Shown: piece by piece, positions 18,066 to 27,153 of the stretch | Layout of the letters: every line of letters starts with the position of its first letter | How positions within the stretch are numbered: the stretch's first letter is position 1 | Origin: Shimwellia blattae DSM 4481 = NBRC 105725 | Lineage (GTDB): Bacteria > Pseudomonadota > Gammaproteobacteria > Enterobacterales > Enterobacteriaceae | Direction: 5' to 3' | DNA length: 64,000 nucleotides | Assembly: GCF_000262305.1 (NCBI RefSeq) | Contig: NC_017910.1 | Location: 2,294,001 to 2,358,000 of the forward strand | Translations under genes and position numbers: made by a program | The notes under the pieces: generated by a model | The model's input: the letters and a program-made list of their open reading frames with translations, nothing else | Told to the model about the DNA's origin: nothing | Databases searched by the model: none

Positions 18066-19220
18066 TTATCTGACGGGTAACCCGGTGCTGCTGTATACCC
18101 CTTCCAGCCGGGCCGCGCCGCGCCGGATACCGCTGACCAGCGCCACATCGCTGCGGGTGACAAAAATCTGGGTGCGAAAACACATCACCACCGGCGTGCC
18201 CGGCGGGAAGCGCCCCTCAAGGCTCAGGTAATAATCGATACTGTCGGGATCCGGCGGGTGCAGGGCGCTACGGGTGGGGGTACTCTGATGAAAGACCAGC
18301 GCCTGGTGCGCATTGCCGCGGCGGTAAAATCCCCCGCCATAGCAGTAGCTGTTCTCCCCCACATGGTGGGAAATTTCGCTGATATACAGCATCGCCACCT
18401 GCTCGACTTCACCCCCCTCCCTGTTAGCCGGTACGGTGCCGGTAAAGGCGTGCCCGGGCTCTATATGGGTCACCCCCCGGGCCGCCAGCAGCGGCATGGC
18501 GCTGCAACAATTGGCCGACGGGGCATTAATCTGCCAGAGGTCGTGCTGCGCCTCGCGCAGCAGGGCCGCCCCCTGTTCAAGGGTGGTAAAGTTCGCTGTC
18601 GGGCGGTACTCCCCCGGCTGCCCGGTTGCCAGCAGGCAGGGGAAGTGGGTCACCCCGGCAAGGCGAACATGGGGCAGCGCGGCAATTTGCCGGGCGGCCT
18701 GGGCCACCTCACTGAGCAAAAAGCCCCCCTGCTGCCCGGGGTAGATAACATCCCCGGGCTGGTAAATCTTCAGCAGCAGCGGCTGAATAATGCCTTTTTC
18801 ACCGGCAACGGCGTTAATGCGCCGGGCCTTCTCCACGCTGAATACGGTGATCACCTGGGGGTGATAATCCAGCGCCTGGCCCAGTGCGTTGTCGGGAATT
18901 TGTACCAGATGGCCGAGATGCTGCACCGGTACACCGCCACCGGCCAGGGTGCGCGCCTCGTGGAAATCCACCGCCACCGCACCGCTGTAGCCCTGGTCAA
19001 TAATGCGCCGGGTCAGCCACGGATTACGGCCAAACTGTTTGCTCATCACATAGGGGGTAAGCTGGTGCTGCCGGGCATGATCCCGCAGCGCCGCGGCGTT
19101 ATATTCCACCGTATCAACATCAATAACGTAGCTGTCCGGGGTGATTTTGCCCTGACGCAGCAGGCTGAGCGCGGCCCCGATCAGGGCCGGGTTTTGTCGC
19201 TCAAGGGCGGTCAGGAACAT
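18066..19220 (-). CDS. yhfX: YhfX, fold-type III PLP enzyme (alanine-racemase-like)
   Basis: The 384-residue protein has an N-terminal PLP barrel like alanine racemase. The segment SYVIDVDTVEYNAAALRDH near 30-48 leads to Lys61 in YVMSKQFGRNP, the likely PLP lysine. This points to an amino acid racemase, epimerase or lyase reaction, but no substrate is known to me. A GGGGGAG ribosome-binding sequence precedes ATG 19218-19220. It overlaps the end of yhfY by 10 bp. Confidence 0.88.
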   Translation of the reverse strand: MFLTALERQNPALIGAALSLLRQGKITPDSYVIDVDTVEYNAAALRDHARQHQLTPYVMSKQFGRNPWLTRRIIDQGYSGAVAVDFHEARTLAGGGVPVQHLGHLVQIPDNALGQALDYHPQVITVFSVEKARRINAVAGEKGIIQPLLLKIYQPGDVIYPGQQGGFLLSEVAQAARQIAALPHVRLAGVTHFPCLLATGQPGEYRPTANFTTLEQGAALLREAQHDLWQINAPSANCCSAMPLLAARGVTHIEPGHAFTGTVPANREGGEVEQVAMLYISEISHHVGENSYCYGGGFYRRGNAHQALVFHQSTPTRSALHPPDPDSIDYYLSLEGRFPPGTPVVMCFRTQIFVTRSDVALVSGIRRGAARLEGVYSSTGLPVR

Positions 19221-19576
19221 GCGCTATCTCCCCCGGGGCACAGGCCATACAGGTTCACCAGCAGGTAGCCTTCTTCATTGGGGTGCAGTTCCACCGGGAA
19301 ACGGGCCAGAAGCTGCTGATTCAGGGCGCGCAGGCGCGGCATTTCGCCGCTGGCCTCCAGCTCTTCGATAACCGCCTGATCCAGCGGCGCAACCACCTCG
19401 CCCCGCAGACTGCGCATCAGCGCACTGGCCAGATGGGCTATTGCCATCCAGCCTTGTTCCTGGGGCAATGGCGTGCCGCGCAGATGTTCCAGCGCCGCAA
19501 TCACCTGCAGCATTCCGGCATGGATGTCCCCATTGATAACTCCGGCTTCGTGTAACGTGTCCAGCTTATTCTTCAC
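19211..19576 (-). CDS. yhfY: YhfY, PRD-domain protein
   Basis: The 121-residue protein matches E. coli YhfY, a single PTS-regulation-domain (PRD) protein without a DNA-binding domain. It is helical and contains EQGWMAIAHLASALMRSLRGE. I use the GTG at 19576 because AGGAGGG lies 6 bases upstream; the product begins VKNKLDTLHEAG. It is the first gene of the operon here, while in E. coli yhfZ precedes it. A regulatory role is inferred from the PRD fold only. Confidence 0.82.
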   Translation of the reverse strand: MKNKLDTLHEAGVINGDIHAGMLQVIAALEHLRGTPLPQEQGWMAIAHLASALMRSLRGEVVAPLDQAVIEELEASGEMPRLRALNQQLLARFPVELHPNEEGYLLVNLYGLCPGGDSACS

Positions 19577-19618
19577 TGGTGCCCTCCTGGTCAGCGTTTA
19601 TTTATCGGGTAACTTAAA

Positions 19619-19636
19619 TGTTCATTTTTATGAACA
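19619..19636. promoter_or_regulatory. Palindrome upstream of yhfY, candidate YhfZ operator
   Basis: TGTTCAT and ATGAACA arms around TTTT form a perfect 7-bp inverted repeat, 42 bp upstream of the yhfY GTG. Its inner 14 bases (19621-19634) are identical to the palindrome before yhfZ. It is well placed to repress or activate the yhfYXW-php-yhfUT operon. Confidence 0.6.
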
Positions 19637-19763
19637 ATACTGCCGGAGTGTAATGCACGACAAAATTTGTACGAGTGCTGAGCGGCAGATTTGCAAATGA
19701 AATCTCAAATAAAACCACCCGGCGAACATTTGGATAATTGTCGATATACAAGGAGGGAAAAAA

Positions 19764-19826
19764 ATGAATTCGGAATATAACGGATGCCCTCAGGCATCTG
19801 TTAATAATGACAGGGACTACCGGTAA
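19764..19826 (+). CDS. Possible 20-residue small protein with a strong Shine-Dalgarno
   Basis: AAGGAGG at 19750-19756 precedes ATG 19764 at ideal spacing and opens a frame of 20 codons (MNSEYNGCPQASVNNDRDYR) ending at TAA 19824-19826, just before the convergent ynaI end. The peptide is hydrophilic with no known relative to me. Short frames with a good ribosome-binding sequence occur by chance, so this is a candidate only. Confidence 0.3.
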   Translation: MNSEYNGCPQASVNNDRDYR

Positions 19827-19828
19827 TA

Positions 19829-20875
19829 TCACACCGTATTTTTATGATTCTCCGGTAACGGGGCATCGCCTTTATCGAGATACAGCGTTCTGCTGGGAAA
19901 GGCGAAATCCGCCCCGTGCTGGTGCACAATATCAATGCAGCGCAGGTACACCCGCTGCTGGATATCCAGCCATTGCGCCCAGTCGGTGGTGTGGGTAAAG
20001 CAGTAAATCATAATATTCAGCGAAGAGTCCCCGAAGCCATTAAAATTGACCAGCAGTGTCTGGCTCTGGTCAATACCGGCATCCTGCTGCAGTGCTTGGC
20101 GAATATCGTCCACAATCGCCGCCAGCTTATCGCTGTCTTCATAACGCAGGGTCAGCACTGTTTCAATCCGCCGGTGGGTCATCCGCCCGGGGTTCTCCAC
20201 ACTGATGGCGGTAAATACTGAGTTCGGAATATACAGCGGCCGGTTATCAAAAGTGATGATCTTGGTCGAGCGCCAGCCTATTTCCGCCACCGTTCCCTCA
20301 ATATTACGATCCGGGGAGCGGATCCAGTCGCCCAGATTAAAAGGACGGTCAAAATAGAGCATGATCCCGGCAAAGAAGTTGCTCAGAATGTCTTTACTCG
20401 CCATGCCCACCGCGATGCCGCCAATCCCTCCAAAGGTCAGCAGCCCGGAAAAGCTCATGCCGAAATGTTCGCCATACAGCAGGATAATCGCCACCACCAC
20501 GCAGATTTTCAGGATCCGGGAGATGATCCGCGCAGAGGTAATATCACTGCCGTGGCTGATTTGCCGTTTTTCCAGCATGGCTATCAGCAAAAACAGTTTG
20601 CGTAATAACATCAGGGCGATCATGCTGGCGCAAATAAAGCGCACCACCGGCGGGCTGATAAACGGTAATGAAAAATCGGCGCTGGCTCTGTTCAGGTAAT
20701 CACCGGTCACGGTGATGAGCGTACTCCAGAGTAAAAAACTGGCCAGATGAAGTGCCAGGCTGTAACGGTAGTGCTTATCGCGGCGCTTAATCAGCGCCGT
20801 GGCGCACAGGGCCAGGGCACACCCGGCCAGTACAAATAATCCCGGTATATTTTTGGCGGCAAATAACCACAACAT
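19829..20875 (-). CDS. ynaI: MscS-family mechanosensitive channel, YnaI type
   Basis: The protein opens under membrane tension to release solutes. I place the start at ATG 20873-20875 ([18 protein letters not shown]) with AAGGA upstream; this gives 348 residues, against 343 in E. coli YnaI, and removes an implausible N-terminal extension. Four to five TM helices fill residues 1-165. The pore helix and beta domain follow: [38 protein letters not shown] and [10 protein letters not shown] are typical MscS signatures. It lies downstream of malI in the same direction with an 82-bp gap. In K-12 ynaI is elsewhere. Confidence 0.92.
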   Translation of the reverse strand: MLWLFAAKNIPGLFVLAGCALALCATALIKRRDKHYRYSLALHLASFLLWSTLITVTGDYLNRASADFSLPFISPPVVRFICASMIALMLLRKLFLLIAMLEKRQISHGSDITSARIISRILKICVVVAIILLYGEHFGMSFSGLLTFGGIGGIAVGMASKDILSNFFAGIMLYFDRPFNLGDWIRSPDRNIEGTVAEIGWRSTKIITFDNRPLYIPNSVFTAISVENPGRMTHRRIETVLTLRYEDSDKLAAIVDDIRQALQQDAGIDQSQTLLVNFNGFGDSSLNIMIYCFTHTTDWAQWLDIQQRVYLRCIDIVHQHGADFAFPSRTLYLDKGDAPLPENHKNTV

Positions 20876-20957
20876 ATTTTGCTTCCTTAGCTCACGCGAA
20901 CCACGCCAGATGGGGGCCGATCTTGCCACAACCACGGGCCCGGCACCACCCGGGCGG

Positions 20958-21989
20958 TCAGGCGCTCCGGGTAACCAGCTTCGCGGCCAGGACGTGGCTG
21001 CGTGGCTCCAGGGTATTATCCTCAACCCGCTGTAGCAGGCGCATGGCCGCCATGCGCCCCACATCGCGCCCCGGGGTGGTGACCCAGGTCAGGGGAAGAT
21101 CATCCAGCGCCGCTTCGGGCACTTCGGCAAAGCCCGCCAGGGCGATTTGCTGTTCATACAGGCTGTTAAGCCCCCTTTCACCGCTGTGGCGCCCGGCGCG
21201 CAGCAGGCCAAACCATGCCCCCGCCGCCACCGTGCTGTTATGGCAGACCACAGCAGAAATGGTGGGATTATGGTGCAGCAGATTAATCATGGCCTCTGAG
21301 GCCTGGCACTGGCTGGAGCCGCATTCGATTATCCACTCCGGGTGAAACGGTAACCCGTGCTGGATTAGCGTAGAGCAAAAGCCGCCCAGCCGTTCCGCCC
21401 GGGTGAGGGAGGAGCTCAGCCCGCCCAGCCAGGCTATCCGCTGGTGCCCTTTGCTAATCAGATGCCCGGTCAGCATATGTGCTGCCTGGGTGTTGTCCGG
21501 GCGGATCATGTCCACATCGTCCAGATAACTGGCCCGGGAGGCATACACCAGCGGAACATTGCGCAGGCGTGCCGTCTGGTCCAGCTCCGCCCCCTGGCCT
21601 GCCGCCCCGGCCACCACAATACCGTCCACCCCCTGGGCCAGCAGGGTGTCAAAACAGCGCATCATATATTGCCCCTGCTGGCCGCTCTGGGTCAGGAACA
21701 GCATATAGCCCCGGGACTCCAGCGCCTCTGTCAGCCCGGTGGTCAGCTGGGCATAAAACGGGTGGTTGAGATCGCGCACAATCAGGCCAATCACCCCGCT
21801 GTGCCCGCCGCGCAGCGCCGCCGCCTGGCGGTTACGCACAAATCCCAGTTTTTCAATGGCGTCATTTACCCGCACCCCGGTGGCCGCAGAAATGCGCCCT
21901 TTGCCGCTCAGCACCAGGGAGACCGTGCTGACGGAAACGCCCGCCGCTGCTGCCACATCAGTAATGGTAATTTTTTTATCTGCCGCCAT
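20958..21989 (-). CDS. malI: LacI-family repressor MalI
   Basis: MalI represses malXY and itself. The 343-residue protein has the LacI-type helix-turn-helix at residues about 5-30 ([26 protein letters not shown]), a hinge, and a periplasmic-binding-like effector domain ending in [13 protein letters not shown]. It is divergent from malX with 168 bp between them. Two identical TAAAACGTTTTA palindromes in that gap, one near each start, match the MalI operator known in E. coli. Confidence 0.96.
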   Translation of the reverse strand: MAADKKITITDVAAAAGVSVSTVSLVLSGKGRISAATGVRVNDAIEKLGFVRNRQAAALRGGHSGVIGLIVRDLNHPFYAQLTTGLTEALESRGYMLFLTQSGQQGQYMMRCFDTLLAQGVDGIVVAGAAGQGAELDQTARLRNVPLVYASRASYLDDVDMIRPDNTQAAHMLTGHLISKGHQRIAWLGGLSSSLTRAERLGGFCSTLIQHGLPFHPEWIIECGSSQCQASEAMINLLHHNPTISAVVCHNSTVAAGAWFGLLRAGRHSGERGLNSLYEQQIALAGFAEVPEAALDDLPLTWVTTPGRDVGRMAAMRLLQRVEDNTLEPRSHVLAAKLVTRSA

Positions 21990-22021
21990 CAGTGTTCCTG
22001 TCTCTGCCGTTACATCCCGGG

Positions 22022-22033
22022 TAAAACGTTTTA
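22022..22033. promoter_or_regulatory. MalI operator near malI
   Basis: Perfect palindrome TAAAACGTTTTA 32 bp upstream of the malI start, identical to the copy near malX and to the known MalI-binding core. It is expected to mediate autorepression. Confidence 0.85.
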
Positions 22034-22073
22034 TTCATATATCCGTATGAGGCCCGTTTATCTGCTTAAGATC

Positions 22074-22089
22074 TGTGATCGATTCAGCA
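22074..22089. promoter_or_regulatory. Possible weak CRP site between malI and malX
   Basis: TGTGA at 22074-22078, then six bases, then CAGCA in place of TCACA. Only one half-site is good. Both E. coli promoters are CRP-activated, so a site is expected here, but this one is weak. Confidence 0.35.
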
Positions 22090-22100
22090 ATAAAAACAGG

Positions 22101-22112
22101 TAAAACGTTTTA
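22101..22112. promoter_or_regulatory. MalI operator near malX
   Basis: Second perfect TAAAACGTTTTA, 79 bp from the first and 45 bp upstream of the malX start. It is expected to repress malXY. Confidence 0.85.
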
Positions 22113-22157
22113 TCCTGATTTTATCAAACTCGTTAACCCAACCACCAGGAGTCGTTG

Positions 22158-23756
22158 ATGGCGGCTAATACAACACAAAAAATCACCCTTTGGGAGTTTT
22201 TTCAGAACCTTGGCAAAACATTTATGCTGCCGGTTGCCCTGCTCTCCTTCTGCGGCATTATGATGGGGATCGGCAGCTCGCTGAGCAGCCACGATGTTGT
22301 CACCCTGCTTCCGGCGCTGGGCAACCCGGTGCTGCAACTGCTGTTCACATGGATGAGTAAAATCGGCTCGTTCGCCTTCAGCTTCCTGCCGATTATGTTC
22401 TGTATCGCCATTCCGCTGGGGCTGGCCCGTGAAAACAAAGGCGTTGCCGCCTTTGCCGGTTTTGTGGGCTACGCGGTGATGAACCTGGCAGTCAACTTCT
22501 GGCTGACGGCAAAAGGCATTCTGCCCACGACCGATGCCGCCATCCTTAAGGCCAATAACATCCAGAACATCCTCGGCATTCAGTCAATTGATACCGGGAT
22601 CCTCGGGGCGGTGATTGTCGGCATTATTGTGTTCGTGCTGCACGAGCGCTTCCACAATATCCGCCTGCCGGACGCGCTGGCGTTCTTTGGCGGCACCCGC
22701 TTTGTGCCGATTATTACCAGCCTGGTACTGGGGGTTTTTGGCCTGGTGATCCCGCTGATCTGGCCGGTATTCGCCGCCGGGATTAACGGCCTGGGCCACG
22801 TGATTAACAGCGCCGGTGATTTCGGCCCGATGATTTTCGGCACCGGCGAGCGGCTGTTACTGCCCTTTGGTCTGCACCATATTCTGGTCGCGCTGATCCG
22901 CTTTACCGAAGCCGGGGGCACCCTTGATGTCTGCGGCCACCAGGTCAGCGGTGCGCTGACCATTTTCCAGGCGCAGCTCAGCTGCCCGACCACTCACGGG
23001 TTTGCCGAAAGCGCCACCCGCTTCCTCTCTCAGGGTAAGATGCCCGCCTTCCTCGGCGGCCTGCCCGGGGCGGCGCTGGCGATGTATCACTGTGCCCGGC
23101 CGGAAAATCGCCATAAAATTAAAGGGCTGCTGATTTCCGGCGTGATCGCCTGCATTGTCGGCGGTACGACTGAGCCGCTGGAATTCCTGTTCCTGTTTGT
23201 GGCCCCGGTGCTGTATGTCATCCACGCGCTGATGACCGGCCTTGGCTTCACCCTGATGGCGGTGCTTGGCGTTACCATCGGGAATACGGACGGCAATATT
23301 ATCGACTTCGTGGTATTCGGCATTCTGCACGGCCTGTCCACCAAATGGTATCTGGTGCCGGTGGTGGCCGCCGTCTGGTTCGTGGTCTATTACGGTGTCT
23401 TCCGCTTTGCCATCACCCGCTTTAACATCAAAACCCCGGGCCGCGATACAGATGCACCGGCAAGTGTTGAAAACAGCCTGCGCCAGGCCACCGGCGGCAG
23501 CAAATCCGGCTATAACGTACCGGCTATGCTGGCGGCGCTGGGCGGTGCGGAGAATATCATCAGCCTGGATAACTGCATTACCCGCCTGCGCCTGTCGGTC
23601 AAAGATATGGCCCTGGTAGACAGTAACGCCCTGAAGTCACTGCGCGCCATCGGTGTGGTGCAGCTTAACCAGCACAACCTGCAGGTGGTTATTGGCCCCC
23701 AGGTGCAGTCGGTAAAAGATGAAATGACCACACTGATGAATACTGTTGAAGCCTGA
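22158..23756 (+). CDS. malX: PTS glucose/maltose-type EIICB component MalX
   Basis: MalX is an inner-membrane PTS permease; in E. coli it can carry glucose and maltose. The 532-residue protein has an IIC domain of about ten TM segments (residues 15-425) with the FGTGERLLLPFGLHHIL motif, a linker, and a IIB domain at the C-terminus where Cys in SLDNCITRLRLSVKD is the phosphorylation site. No IIA domain is present, so it needs Crr. The ATG at 22158, not the preceding TTG, follows AGGAG at 22147-22151. It forms an operon with malY. Confidence 0.96.
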   Translation: MAANTTQKITLWEFFQNLGKTFMLPVALLSFCGIMMGIGSSLSSHDVVTLLPALGNPVLQLLFTWMSKIGSFAFSFLPIMFCIAIPLGLARENKGVAAFAGFVGYAVMNLAVNFWLTAKGILPTTDAAILKANNIQNILGIQSIDTGILGAVIVGIIVFVLHERFHNIRLPDALAFFGGTRFVPIITSLVLGVFGLVIPLIWPVFAAGINGLGHVINSAGDFGPMIFGTGERLLLPFGLHHILVALIRFTEAGGTLDVCGHQVSGALTIFQAQLSCPTTHGFAESATRFLSQGKMPAFLGGLPGAALAMYHCARPENRHKIKGLLISGVIACIVGGTTEPLEFLFLFVAPVLYVIHALMTGLGFTLMAVLGVTIGNTDGNIIDFVVFGILHGLSTKWYLVPVVAAVWFVVYYGVFRFAITRFNIKTPGRDTDAPASVENSLRQATGGSKSGYNVPAMLAALGGAENIISLDNCITRLRLSVKDMALVDSNALKSLRAIGVVQLNQHNLQVVIGPQVQSVKDEMTTLMNTVEA

Positions 23757-23762
23757 TTATCC

Positions 23763-23786
23763 GCCGCCCGGCCTCTGGCGGGCGGC
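23763..23786. other. Stem-loop between malX and malY
   Basis: Arms GCCGCCCG and CGGGCGGC with an 8-base loop lie in the 51-bp malX-malY gap without a T-run. It may stabilise upstream mRNA or reduce malY expression. Confidence 0.5.
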
Positions 23787-23807
23787 AAACCTGTTTGCCG
23801 AGGTATT

Positions 23808-24995
23808 ATGTTCGATTTCTCCCAACCTGTTGACCGTCACGGAACCTGGTGCACCCAGTGGGACTATGTTGCCGACCGGTTCGGCGCAGACGATCTGCTG
23901 CCGTTTACCATCTCTGATATGGATTTCCCCACCGCCCCCTGCGTACTCAGCGCCCTTCATCAGCGCCTGTCTCACGGGGTGCTGGGTTACAGCCGCTGGC
24001 AAAACGACGCCTTCACCGGCGCGATAGCGCACTGGTACGCCAGCCGTTTTGGCTGCCGGGTCTCGCCACAGCGTGTGGTGTACGGCCCGTCGGTGATTTA
24101 TATGGTCGCCACGCTGATCCGCCAGTGGACCCGCCCCGGGGATGAGGTTCTGGTGCACACCCCCGCTTATGATGCGTTTTATAAAACCATCACCGGGAAT
24201 CAGCGCGCGGTGCTCAGCCAGCCCCTGGAGCGCCAGCCAGACGGCCAGTGGCAGTGTGATATGGCGGCACTGGAGGCCAAACTGGCCCGCCCGACGTGTA
24301 CGCTGATGCTGCTGTGCAGCCCGCAAAACCCCACCGGCAAGGTGTGGAGCAAAGAAGAACTGGCCACCATGGCCGCGCTCTGTGCCCGCCACCAGGTACG
24401 GGTTATCAGCGATGAGATCCACATGGATATGGTCTGGGATAATCACCGCCACACCCCCTGGAGTGAGGTGGGCCAGGGCTGCTGGGCATTACTCAGCTCC
24501 GCATCGAAGAGTTTTAATGTCCCGGCCCTGACCGGTGCCTGGGGGCTGATAAGCGACGCCGGGCAGCGCCAGCAGTATCTGGAGGCGCTGAAAAACCAGG
24601 ACGGGCTCTCCTCCCCGGCGATCCTCTCGGTTGTGGCCCATATTGCCGCCTACCGCGAGGGTGCCCCCTGGCTCGACAGCCTGCGGGACTATCTACAGGC
24701 GAATTTGCGCTACGTGACCGACACGCTGAACGCCGCCTTCCCCGGGCTTGGTTGCCAGCCGCCCCAGTCTACCTATCTGGCCTGGCTGGATCTGCGCCCG
24801 CTGGGCCTTGACGACCATAAGCTCCAGCATGTTCTGATTCACGAACAGAAAGTCGCCATTATGCCCGGCTACACCTACGGGGAAGAGGGCCGGGGCTTTC
24901 TGCGCCTGAACGTGGGCTGCCCGCGCAGCAAAGTGGAGGATGGCGTTAAACGGCTGATCGCCGCCATTCATACCCTGCGTAACCCGCAGGGCTGA
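23808..24995 (+). CDS. malY: PLP-dependent cystathionine beta-lyase MalY
   Basis: MalY is a PLP enzyme with cystathionine beta-lyase activity that also binds and inhibits the maltose activator MalT. The 395 residues show the fold-type I pattern: PQNPTGKVWSKEEL near 172-185, ISDEIHMDMVW around 202-212 for the PLP aspartate, and SASKSFNVPALTG near 230-242 with the PLP lysine in SKSFN. It is slightly longer than E. coli MalY (390). It is the second gene of the malXY operon. Confidence 0.95.
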   Translation: MFDFSQPVDRHGTWCTQWDYVADRFGADDLLPFTISDMDFPTAPCVLSALHQRLSHGVLGYSRWQNDAFTGAIAHWYASRFGCRVSPQRVVYGPSVIYMVATLIRQWTRPGDEVLVHTPAYDAFYKTITGNQRAVLSQPLERQPDGQWQCDMAALEAKLARPTCTLMLLCSPQNPTGKVWSKEELATMAALCARHQVRVISDEIHMDMVWDNHRHTPWSEVGQGCWALLSSASKSFNVPALTGAWGLISDAGQRQQYLEALKNQDGLSSPAILSVVAHIAAYREGAPWLDSLRDYLQANLRYVTDTLNAAFPGLGCQPPQSTYLAWLDLRPLGLDDHKLQHVLIHEQKVAIMPGYTYGEEGRGFLRLNVGCPRSKVEDGVKRLIAAIHTLRNPQG

Positions 24996-25070
24996 TTTCC
25001 GGCTCGCTTTCAAAAGGTTCCGGTAATATCGTATAATGCGCCGCACTTTACGTAAAAGACGAGTGCGGCC

Positions 25071-26087
25071 ATGATTGATAACACCCTTCCCCTGACTGAT
25101 TTACATCGCCACCTTGATGGCAATATCCGCGCCCGGACCATCCTTGAGCTGGGGCAGCAGTACAATATTGCCCTGCCCGGAAATACCCCGGAAACCCTCC
25201 TTCCCCATGTGCAGGTCACCAGCAACGAGCCTGATCTGGTGAGCTTCCTGACCAAGCTCGACTGGGGGGTGAAGGTCCTGGCCTCACTGGAGGCCTGCCG
25301 CCGGGTCGCTTTCGAAAATGTCGAAGACGCAGCGCGCCAGGGGCTGCACTATGTGGAGCTGCGCTTTTCGCCCGGCTACATGGCCATGAACCATAATCTG
25401 CCCCTGGCCGGGGTGGTGGAAGCGGTGATCGACGGCGTGTGCGCCGGTTGCCGGCAGTATGGCGTGCAGGCCCAACTGATAGGTATTATGAGCCGCACCT
25501 TTGGTGAGGCCGCCTGCCAGGCGGAGCTTAATGCCCTGCTGACCCGGCGGGAGAACATTATCGCACTGGATCTGGCCGGTGATGAGCGGGGCTTCCCCGG
25601 TGAGCTTTTCCGGGACCATTTCCGCACCGCACGCGATGCCGGGTGGCATATTACCGTCCATGCGGGCGAAGCCGCAGGCCCGGAGAGTATCTGGCAGGCT
25701 ATCCGCCAGCTGGGGGCTGAGCGTATCGGCCACGGGGTGAGAGCCACCGACGATCCGGCACTGATGGACTATCTCGCCCGGGAGAAGATTGGGATTGAAT
25801 CCTGCCTGACATCCAACATTCAGACCAGCACCGTCGCCGGGCTGCACCAGCACCCGCTGCGGACATTCCTTGACCACGGCGTACCCGCCACGCTGAACTC
25901 CGACGATCCGGCAGTCCAGGGGGTTGATATCATCCACGAATATCAGGTCGCCGCCCCGCAGGCGGGGCTGAGCCCGGCCCATATTCGCCAGGCACAGATA
26001 AACGGCCTGGAGATGGCGTTTCTGACCCCGGCGGAAAAACAGGCCATCCGCGACAGGGTCGCCCGCAACCAGGACCAGACCGCCTGA
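25071..26087 (+). CDS. add: Adenosine deaminase Add
   Basis: Add deaminates adenosine and deoxyadenosine to inosine forms in purine salvage. The 338-residue zinc enzyme has the N-terminal metal motif LHRHLDGN at about 10-17, the catalytic [12 protein letters not shown] near 197-208, [10 protein letters not shown] near 223-232 and the metal aspartates in [10 protein letters not shown] near 277-286. E. coli Add has 333 residues. It stands alone between malY and convergent ydgJ, as in E. coli. Confidence 0.97.
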   Translation: MIDNTLPLTDLHRHLDGNIRARTILELGQQYNIALPGNTPETLLPHVQVTSNEPDLVSFLTKLDWGVKVLASLEACRRVAFENVEDAARQGLHYVELRFSPGYMAMNHNLPLAGVVEAVIDGVCAGCRQYGVQAQLIGIMSRTFGEAACQAELNALLTRRENIIALDLAGDERGFPGELFRDHFRTARDAGWHITVHAGEAAGPESIWQAIRQLGAERIGHGVRATDDPALMDYLAREKIGIESCLTSNIQTSTVAGLHQHPLRTFLDHGVPATLNSDDPAVQGVDIIHEYQVAAPQAGLSPAHIRQAQINGLEMAFLTPAEKQAIRDRVARNQDQTA

Positions 26088-26088
26088 G

Positions 26089-26106
26089 TGCCCCCGGCCG
26101 GGGGCA
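26089..26106. terminator. Perfect GC palindrome between add and ydgJ
   Basis: TGCCCCCGGCCGGGGGCA is an uninterrupted 18-bp palindrome beginning 2 bp after the add stop and ending 7 bp before the convergent ydgJ stop. There is no T-run. It could be a bidirectional transcription block. Confidence 0.45.
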
Positions 26107-26112
26107 TGGGGT

Positions 26113-27153
26113 TTATGCCACCGGCAGGCGCCGCCCTTCCCGGGCGGAGGTGATCCCCAGTTCGATAAGCTCCATGACCGCGATCGCCTGTGAGGCGGGC
26201 ACCGGGTTTTCACCGTCGCCGTTTATCGCATCGCGGATTGCCGCATAATACGCCGGGTAGTTGCCCGGGATGGTGAGCAGCGTTTTTTCATCCAGCCCGT
26301 CTTTAATTTCGGTGGTGACCACACCGTCGCGCATATCGTAGCCCCAGTCTTCCTGGGGCAGGCGGTCCCCGGCTTTAAGCCGGTCTTCCTGCGGGTCGAG
26401 GCCAAATTTCACATAGCTTCCCCGGGTGCCGTGAATAATAAAGCGCGCGGATTCCGCCGCCGCCAGCATGGTGCTGTGCAGGATAACCCGCCGCCCCGGG
26501 TAGCTCAGCTGGGCGTGGAAATAATCCGTGGTGCTGGCCCCCGGGCGGAGCTGGGCGAGATCAACGCTGATCGCCTCCGGCAGGCCAAATAACTGCAACG
26601 CCTGATCCAGAAGATGCGGCCCGAGATCGTACCAGATCCCGGTGCCCGGCCCGGCCTGCTCCCGCCAGCGATCACGCACCTGCGGGCGAAAGCGGTCAAA
26701 GTGCGATTCGAAATAGACCACCTCGCCCAGTTCCCCTTCTTTGAGCAGGTTTTTTACCGTCAGATAGTCGCTGTCCCAGCGGCGGTTATGGAATACACTA
26801 AGCAGTAACCCTTCCCGCTGCGCCAGCGCTTCCAGCTCCCGGGCCTCTTCCAGGGTGACGGTAAAGGGCTTATCTACCACCACGTTTTTCCCGGCCAGCA
26901 GGGCCGCTTTTGCCAGCGGGAAGTGGGTATCGTTCGGGGTGGGAATCACAATCAGGTCAATATCCGGATCGTTAAATAACGCCTCCGGGCTGTTTACGAC
27001 CGGCACATCTGGCCAGTCTGCGGCCACTTTCGCCCCATTGCTGCTGGAAACAGCCGTCAGTTGCAGGCCCGGCGTGCCGGAGATCAGCGGCGCATGAAAT
27101 GTTTTGCTGGCATAGCCGTAGCCCACCAGTCCAACGTGAATACTATCCATCAT
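26113..27153 (-). CDS. ydgJ: Putative Gfo/Idh/MocA-family oxidoreductase YdgJ
   Basis: The 346-residue NAD(P)-dependent oxidoreductase has the Rossmann start VGLVGYGYASKTFHAPLI at about 7-24, then VVDKPFTVTLEEA near 95-107 with the family EKP-like motif in DKP form, and a C-terminal substrate domain. I use ATG 27151-27153, six bases after GAGGG, which gives the E. coli length of 346; a TTG three bases upstream is less likely. The physiological substrate is unknown. Convergent with add. Confidence 0.92.
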   Translation of the reverse strand: MMDSIHVGLVGYGYASKTFHAPLISGTPGLQLTAVSSSNGAKVAADWPDVPVVNSPEALFNDPDIDLIVIPTPNDTHFPLAKAALLAGKNVVVDKPFTVTLEEARELEALAQREGLLLSVFHNRRWDSDYLTVKNLLKEGELGEVVYFESHFDRFRPQVRDRWREQAGPGTGIWYDLGPHLLDQALQLFGLPEAISVDLAQLRPGASTTDYFHAQLSYPGRRVILHSTMLAAAESARFIIHGTRGSYVKFGLDPQEDRLKAGDRLPQEDWGYDMRDGVVTTEIKDGLDEKTLLTIPGNYPAYYAAIRDAINGDGENPVPASQAIAVMELIELGITSAREGRRLPVA

